Source of the DNA: Acidobacteriota bacterium
GTDB lineage: Bacteria > Acidobacteriota > Blastocatellia > Pyrinomonadales > Pyrinomonadaceae
Direction: 5' to 3'
DNA: 5,903 nt
NCBI GenBank assembly: GCA_019247865.1
Contig: JAFBAJ010000270.1
Span: 1 to 5,903, forward strand
Shown here: piece by piece, positions 1-3,093 of the stretch
How positions within the stretch are numbered: position 1 is the stretch's first letter
Layout: each line of letters begins with the position of its first letter
Translations under genes and position numbers: made by a program
The notes under the pieces: generated by a model
Told to the model about the DNA's origin: nothing
What the model saw: only the letters and a program-made list of their open reading frames with translations
The model's database searches: none

Positions 1-515
1 CAAGTGTCGTCGGCGGAAACGCCTCTAACGTGACCGTGATGCTAAGCTCTGCCGCCCCGGGCGGCGGCGCGTTGGTGTCACTCTCAAGCAGCAACACGGC
101 TGTCGCCAGCGTCCCTGTGAGCGTGACGATTCCGGCGGGCGCGACGAGCGCGACCTTCAACGTGATGACCAATCCTGTCACGGCCTCCTCTACCGTGACA
201 ATCTCTGCTTCCTTCGGCGGCATTACTCGAACCGCCACGCTGACGGTAACGCCGCCGGTGGCCGTTGACACGGTGGCGATCCAAGTGGCCGAGTACGCCA
301 GCGGCAACCGTGAGTTGCGAGTTCAAGCGACCAGCAGCAATTCGAGTGCGACGCTGAAATGTTATGTGACTTCAACGAATGTGCTCATCGGTACGTTGCA
401 GAACGATGGTGGAGGCCGATACAGCGGGAAGTTTGCGGGGCAGACGAATCCGCAGAACATCACTGTGAGGAGCAGCGCGGGAGGAGCGGCGTCCAGGGCA
501 GTGACGTTGAAGTAG
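1..515 (+). CDS. C-terminal part of a secreted/surface protein with Ig-like beta-sandwich modules (5' end outside window)
   Basis: The reading frame is open to the left edge (codons in phase from base 3) and ends at TAG 513-515, so this is a 3' fragment; the GTG at 30 is an internal valine, not a start. The visible product has two parts. The first, about 80 residues, is a Ser/Thr/Ala/Val-rich module ('VVGGNASNVTVMLSS' through 'ITRTATLTVTP') that reads as an Ig-like/Big-type beta-sandwich repeat. The last, about 77 residues, starts at 'VDTVAIQVAEY' and ends in 'RAVTLK'; it looks like a second small beta-sandwich with one cysteine. No catalytic motif, LPXTG signal or C-terminal membrane segment is visible. 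Such modules usually form stalks or carbohydrate- and cell-contact regions of large exported proteins; the functional domain would lie upstream of the window. Assignment as Ig-like is by sequence style only; the role is unknown. Confidence 0.8.
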   Translation, partial: SVVGGNASNVTVMLSSAAPGGGALVSLSSSNTAVASVPVSVTIPAGATSATFNVMTNPVTASSTVTISASFGGITRTATLTVTPPVAVDTVAIQVAEYASGNRELRVQATSSNSSATLKCYVTSTNVLIGTLQNDGGGRYSGKFAGQTNPQNITVRSSAGGAASRAVTLK

Positions 516-536
516 ATATAATCTAAGAGCTGGCGA

Positions 537-599
537 CTCCGGCTACGGAGGTATTAGCAAAGCTGATTCATTAGAATCTTCTACGGGCCAGCTTTGCTA
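537..599 (+). other. Two consecutive hairpins in the 3' untranslated region of the left-hand gene
   Basis: The first hairpin has a perfect 5-bp GC-rich stem, CTCCG 537-541 with CGGAG 546-550, and loop GCTA. The second has a perfect 11-bp stem, TAGCAAAGCTG 555-565 with CAGCTTTGCTA 589-599, and a 23-nt loop. Neither is followed by a T-run, so they are not terminators themselves; they sit between the stop codon at 515 and the terminator at 616-644. They may stabilise the 3' end of the message or be part of a small structured RNA. The function is unknown; only the base pairing is seen. Confidence 0.5.
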
Positions 600-615
600 T
601 CTCTTACCAAACGAG

Positions 616-644
616 AGGGGCCGCCCACAAGGAGCGCCCCTTTT
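616..644 (+). terminator. Probable Rho-independent terminator of the Ig-like protein gene
   Basis: The stem AGGGGC (616-621) pairs with GCGCCCCT (GCCCCT 636-641). It encloses a 14-nt loop and is followed by TTTT (641-644; the first T pairs with A616). It lies about 100 bases after the stop codon of the left-hand gene and points in the same direction, as expected for its transcript end. The T-run is short, so efficiency is uncertain. Confidence 0.6.
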
Positions 645-744
645 ATAGTTAGAACATTTATGGTCAGTGTCTGCGGATTGCTACCGCGCTATGACAATGA
701 CCTGACACATAGCAGACTTATTTTGACCGGATAAAGTTAATAGA

Positions 745-857
745 TGGTAATTATCTACCTGATACAAATGGTTAATCAGCAATGTGGCAATTCTTCATCT
801 ATTTTGAATGGTGGTGTTCGATAAATCTCCCATCATGCGTCAAGTAGATAATTACCA
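745..857. repeat. 113-bp inverted-repeat element, copy 1 (MITE- or REPIN-like)
   Basis: The left end TGGTAATTATCTAC (745-758) is a perfect inverted repeat of the right end GTAGATAATTACCA (844-857). The symmetry continues less perfectly for another dozen bases (CTGATACAAATGG against TTGACGCATGATGG on the other strand). No open reading frame of note lies inside. A second element of exactly the same length and orientation lies at 1208-1320; an ungapped base-by-base comparison gives about 74 of 113 identities, concentrated in the outer 30 bases. I see no clear target-site duplication. Its right edge abuts the T-run of the neighbouring minus-strand terminator. A short non-autonomous mobile element is the most likely reading; a transcribed long hairpin with a regulatory role is the alternative. 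Confidence 0.65.
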
Positions 858-887
858 AAACTTAGGGCAGCCATCGGGCTGCCCTAA
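857..887 (-). terminator. Hairpin terminator downstream of the tRNA-Thr remnant
   Basis: A perfect 11-bp stem, TTAGGGCAGCC 862-872 with GGCTGCCCTAA 877-887, closes a 4-nt loop (ATCG on the plus strand). Read on the minus strand it is followed by G and then TTTT (860-857), which makes a Rho-independent terminator. It lies 15 bases beyond the CCA end of the tRNA fragment and in the same transcriptional direction, so it is best explained as the original terminator of the tRNA-Thr gene. On the plus strand the following bases (CTTGTT) are a poorer T-tract, so weak bidirectional action is possible. Confidence 0.75.
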
Positions 888-901
888 CTTGTTGATTCTG
901 T

Positions 902-946
902 TGGAGCCGGTGGAGGGATTTGAACCCCCGACCCGCAGTTTACAAA
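902..946 (-). pseudogene. 3' 45 nt of a tRNA-Thr(UGU) gene: att-site remnant
   Basis: Read on the minus strand, the segment gives the anticodon loop TTTGTAA (946-940, anticodon UGU), the 3' anticodon stem ACTGC, variable loop GGGTC, and a T-arm GGGGG-TTCAAAT-CCCTC with one G-U pair. It ends with acceptor strand CACCGGC, discriminator U and encoded CCA (904-902). C72 and G71 together with G35 and U36 fit threonine identity. The expected 5' half (acceptor strand, D-arm, 5' anticodon stem) is absent: past 946 the sequence (TCTTTTTCAGC) no longer matches a tRNA, and no matching 5' half is found before 1370. This exact break at the anticodon loop is the usual product of tyrosine-integrase insertion into a tRNA gene. 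The intact tRNA gene would be expected further right, beyond the island, or elsewhere on the chromosome. It cannot act as a tRNA. Confidence 0.85.
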
Positions 947-955
947 TCTTTTTCA

Positions 956-1081
956 GCACTTTGGCTGAGTATGGCTGAGTTTGCTAAAGTGCGTTTCTGT
1001 TAGGCTTAAGGCCAACCCTAATTGTCCTCCATACGGCTGCGTTTGGCCTAGTTTTGATGAGTTGGCACACCTTTGGCACAC
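956..1081. repeat. Cluster of short repeats beside the tRNA break, candidate integrase/accessory binding sites
   Basis: Several small repeats lie within 135 bases of the tRNA break. TGGCTGAGT occurs twice at a 10-base period (962-970 and 972-980). This pair sits partly in the loop of a hairpin with arms GCACTTTGGC (956-965) and GCTAAAGTGC (983-992), which pair at all ten positions if one G-U pair is allowed. AGGCCAA (1009-1015) is inverted as TTGGCCT (1043-1049). TTGGCACAC occurs twice at an 11-base period (1062-1070 and 1073-1081), close to one helical turn. Paired repeats at helical spacing next to a crossover core are what arm-type integrase sites look like in attP-derived DNA. No binding is shown by the sequence alone. 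Confidence 0.4.
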
Positions 1082-1207
1082 AGGATTGAGCTAACAGAAG
1101 TGCCGGTCATGTACACCTTTGCAGGGAATTTTTTGAAAGTGAATCATTACCAGAATTTCGGATTGAGCACTGTTAGATCAAATGAAATGAATCTTAGAAA
1201 CAACGAA

Positions 1208-1320
1208 TGGTAATTGTCTACTTGACGCAAGTGGTTAGTCGCGAATTTCGCAATGATTCAGCGAGCTTGATCAAGATAGAGAGATAGAACGTCTGTCTGG
1301 TGTCAAGTAGATAATCACCC
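1208..1320. repeat. 113-bp inverted-repeat element, copy 2
   Basis: The inner part of the left end (GGTAATTGTCTACTTGAC, 1209-1226) matches the reverse complement of the right end (1302-1319) at 16 of 18 positions. Its left 30 bases match those of copy 1 closely (the TGGTAATT.TCTAC.TGA pattern, then CAA.TGGTTA), while the middle has diverged. It has the same orientation and the same 113-base length as copy 1. The element lies 50 bases beyond the stop codon of the beta-propeller gene, so if the minus-strand operon reads through it would form a long hairpin in the 3' end of that message. No internal gene is seen and no target duplication is evident. Confidence 0.6.
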
Positions 1321-1340
1321 CTTCATTCCTGCTAGCCATG

Positions 1341-1368
1341 TGGCCCTCATCACGTTAAGACCGGGCCA
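1341..1368 (-). other. Hairpin directly after the propeller gene stop codon, terminator-like but without a T-run
   Basis: TGGCCC (1341-1346) and GGGCCA (1363-1368) form a perfect 6-bp stem around a 16-nt loop. On the minus strand the stem begins two bases after the TAG stop of the propeller gene. The bases that follow (CATGGCTAGC) contain no T-tract, so intrinsic termination here is doubtful; it may stabilise the 3' end of the operon message or be incidental. Confidence 0.3.
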
Positions 1369-1370
1369 AC

Positions 1371-2411
1371 CTATTTGCCGATGACAAGGAGCTTGAATGT
1401 TCCCGGCACGATGCTGGGGCGCGGGCGTGGGTGCTCCGGTGTTGGGGCGGGCGGCGGGCCGAACTCTGCCGTCACCAGATAAACCTGGTGTGTCTTCGGG
1501 TCGAGAGCCATCGTGCGCGCCCCCTTCTGCGTCGTGACGGTTTCGACGACAGAGTATTTGTCGGGCGAGTCTTCGTGCATGATGGTGAGCGTGCCTTCGC
1601 CGTTCGAACTGAAGATAAATCCCGTTTCCGGATCGAAGGCGGCAGCGTCCACGCCGCTCCCGATGGGCAGGGTCGTCAAAACCTTTCCCGTGTCGGCATT
1701 GACGACGGCCATCAGCTTGTTCGAGCCGACGGAGAAGAGCCGCCGGTGCTTGCGGTCAAACGCCAGACCGGAAGGCTCCTCTGCGGGCGCGACGGGCCAG
1801 TTGGCTTCGACCGCCAGCTTTCGTGAATTGAACTCGACGATGGCGCTCTTGTCTTCGAGATTGACGAAGACGTTGCCCTGCTCGTCCGTGACGGCGAACT
1901 CCGGGCGGCCTCCGAGCGCGAGCGTGCCCGCGACCGTGTCCGTCTTCACGTCAATCGCCGTCACGTCTTGACTCGCGCCGTTCATGGTGAAGACGCGCTT
2001 CGAGGCTTCGTCGTAGATGATCGTGTCCGGATTCTTGCCGACCGGAATCTGCTTGAGCGCCTTCAAAGTCTTGAGGTCGAAGACCGTCACGGTCGAGGCG
2101 CGACCGTTGCTGACATAGCCCTTGCCGGCGTCATCTACGACTGCGACGCCATGCACGCCGGGAGTGTCCGGGATGTCGCCGACAATTGCGCCCGTGTCTG
2201 CGTTGACGACCAAGACGTGCGTCGCGTGCGAGACGTAGAGGCGGCGATTCTTCGAGTCCATGGTCAGGTAGTCCCAACCGCCCTCGCCGCCGAGCTGGTA
2301 TTGCTTCATCACGCGATAGCCTGATTGATTCTTGCTCTGTGCCTGAAGAGTTACCCCGCAGAGAATGAAGCTGAGGAGGAGAAAAAATGAGCTGCGCCAC
2401 TTGATTGACAT
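1371..2411 (-). CDS. Exported YncE-family (YVTN) beta-propeller protein, 346 aa
   Basis: The product starts with a Sec signal peptide: basic MSIKWR, a hydrophobic stretch to about residue 22, and a probable signal peptidase I site after LQA (24). C18 is not in a proper lipobox, so a lipoprotein is unlikely. Residues about 45-310 consist of repeated roughly 40-residue units with the pattern 'RRLYVSHATH.VLVVNADTG', 'KGYVSNGRASTVTVFDLKT', 'KRVFTMNGASQDVTAIDVKT' and 'RRLFSVGSNKLMAVVNADTG', the signature of YVTN/YncE-type propellers (probably seven blades). The C-terminus has a proline-rich insert (about 319-335) before a last strand 'GTFKLLVIGK', which probably closes the ring with the N-terminal strand. 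Propellers of this group are exported proteins of mostly unknown ligand; no catalytic residues can be named. Its ATG overlaps the TAA of the upstream phosphatase gene (TAATG), implying translational coupling. It is the last gene of the minus-strand cluster. Confidence 0.85.
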   Translation of the reverse strand: MSIKWRSSFFLLLSFILCGVTLQAQSKNQSGYRVMKQYQLGGEGGWDYLTMDSKNRRLYVSHATHVLVVNADTGAIVGDIPDTPGVHGVAVVDDAGKGYVSNGRASTVTVFDLKTLKALKQIPVGKNPDTIIYDEASKRVFTMNGASQDVTAIDVKTDTVAGTLALGGRPEFAVTDEQGNVFVNLEDKSAIVEFNSRKLAVEANWPVAPAEEPSGLAFDRKHRRLFSVGSNKLMAVVNADTGKVLTTLPIGSGVDAAAFDPETGFIFSSNGEGTLTIMHEDSPDKYSVVETVTTQKGARTMALDPKTHQVYLVTAEFGPPPAPTPEHPRPRPSIVPGTFKLLVIGK

Positions 2412-3079
2412 TATGATTTACCTCCGGTTGAAGAGTTGAAGAAAAGCCTGTCTGCCAGCGCCACCGCCATGACCCAGAAGAAGGCCGCCGCGTAGCCCTC
2501 GATCACATCGCTCGGATAGTGAACGCCCAGATAAATTCGCGAAAATCCCACCAGCACTACAATGAGCGCCGCCGCCGCCCAGACAGCGGTGCGTGTCCAT
2601 GTGCTCTGCACGCGACGGCTGATGATGGCGGCCAGTGTGCCGAACAGGCAGAACGAATAGAGCGCATGCCCGCTCGGGAAACTGTATGAAGCCGGAGCCC
2701 CCAAATTGAAGAAGGGCGCTGGCCGGGCCCTGTGGAAAGAGAGCTTAAGCACCCCATTCAAAATCAACGCGCCCGCCATCGTGACGAGCAGCAACAGCGC
2801 CGCGCGTCGCCGCTTCATCAGGTAGAGACCGACGACGCCGCACACGCTGAGCGACGAGATGACAATCGTCGAGCCGAAGTACGTGATGACGCGCATGGCG
2901 GCGGTGAGTTGAGGCGCGGCGTGCTGATTAATCAGCACGCGCACCTGTTCGTCGAAGCGCTGCGTGTCTCCTTCAAGGACTTCCTCAGCCAGCCATGAGA
3001 GCAGGACGAGCACGCCCGCCGCCAGCGCCAGACTGACGAAGAGAGCGATTCCGGCTTTGCGCCCGTTCACGTTTTTCAT
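2411..3079 (-). CDS. PAP2-family membrane phosphatase, 222 aa
   Basis: This is a PAP2 (phosphatidic acid phosphatase type 2) superfamily enzyme with all three catalytic motifs. Motif 1 is K112-x6-R119-P120 (KLSFHRARP), motif 2 is P135-S136-G137-H138, and motif 3 is S180-R181-x5-H187 followed by YPSD191. H187 would be the nucleophile and H138 the proton donor. Hydrophobic segments at about 10-32, 63-88, 92-110, 138-154, 164-180 and 194-212 give the usual six-helix membrane topology, with the active site at the periplasmic face. Family substrates are lipid phosphates or pyrophosphates, such as phosphatidic acid, phosphatidylglycerol phosphate or undecaprenyl pyrophosphate; the sequence does not decide among them. 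The length is normal. ATG 3079 is the first plausible start, but the ribosome site is weak (GAAG before the start), and it lies 14 bases after the RND gene stop, so translation may depend partly on the upstream gene. Its TAA overlaps the propeller ATG by one base. Confidence 0.9.
   Translation of the reverse strand: MKNVNGRKAGIALFVSLALAAGVLVLLSWLAEEVLEGDTQRFDEQVRVLINQHAAPQLTAAMRVITYFGSTIVISSLSVCGVVGLYLMKRRRAALLLLVTMAGALILNGVLKLSFHRARPAPFFNLGAPASYSFPSGHALYSFCLFGTLAAIISRRVQSTWTRTAVWAAAALIVVLVGFSRIYLGVHYPSDVIEGYAAAFFWVMAVALADRLFFNSSTGGKS
2421..2425 (-). promoter_or_regulatory. Strong ribosome binding site GGAGG for the propeller gene
   Basis: On the minus strand GGAGG lies nine bases before the ATG at 2411, inside the last codons of the phosphatase gene. 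It fixes the ATG as the start and gives the propeller gene its own strong initiation in addition to coupling through the TAATG overlap. By comparison, the phosphatase gene upstream has only a weak site. Confidence 0.75.
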
Positions 3080-3093
3080 AGCGTCTTCAAAGC

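Larger units (their letters stand above)
516..1370. other. Gene-free accessory segment (overview)
   Basis: No convincing protein gene is present in these roughly 855 bases. The stretch contains, left to right: hairpins and a terminator behind the left-hand gene (537-644); about 100 bases in which I see nothing firm (645-744); a 113-bp inverted-repeat element (745-857); a minus-strand terminator hairpin (857-887); the 3' half of a tRNA-Thr gene (902-946); a cluster of short direct and inverted repeats (956-1081); about 125 A+T-rich bases with only weak short repeats (1082-1207); a second 113-bp element (1208-1320); and a hairpin next to the stop codon of the propeller gene (1341-1368). The local drop in G+C and the stacking of small elements are typical of a site of repeated insertion between convergently transcribed genes. 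Confidence 0.7.

Noticed and set aside
551..600. Cyclic-di-GMP-I (GEMM) riboswitch, suggested by GCAAAGC and CTACGGG
   Set aside because: Order and spacing of the conserved blocks are wrong, GCAAAGC is part of a plain 11-bp stem, and no plus-strand gene follows within reach.
661..728. A further inverted repeat (GTCTGC 669-674 and GCAGAC 712-717)
   Set aside because: Only six bases pair across a 37-base loop, and the flanks do not extend it; this is within chance expectation.
723..751. A plus-strand sigma-70 promoter (TTGACC, 17 bases, GGTAAT)
   Set aside because: The -10 box matches only 4 of 6 positions, coincides with the end of a repeat element, and there is no gene or RNA downstream that would need it.
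902..1370. A complete tRNA gene, or a tRNA split by a group I intron in the anticodon loop
   Set aside because: The 5' half would have to lie to the right on the minus strand. I found no match to a D-arm or to the 5' acceptor strand (complement ending ACCGGC) before 1370, and the gap shows no recognisable intron core.
516..1370. CRISPR array or integron attC array, considered because of the repeated 113-bp elements
   Set aside because: There are only two copies, each an inverted repeat with a diverged centre. There are no regular short direct repeats with unique spacers, and the ends lack the attC R-box pattern (GTTRRRY).
1431..2324. Overlapping plus-strand reading frames opposite the propeller gene
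   Set aside because: They lie wholly inside a well-supported minus-strand gene, have no ribosome sites, and show no recognisable protein features.
2355..2361. Lipoprotein signal for the propeller protein at C18
   Set aside because: The residues before the cysteine (F-I-L) do not form a lipobox, and a normal signal peptidase I site (LQA) follows a few residues later.
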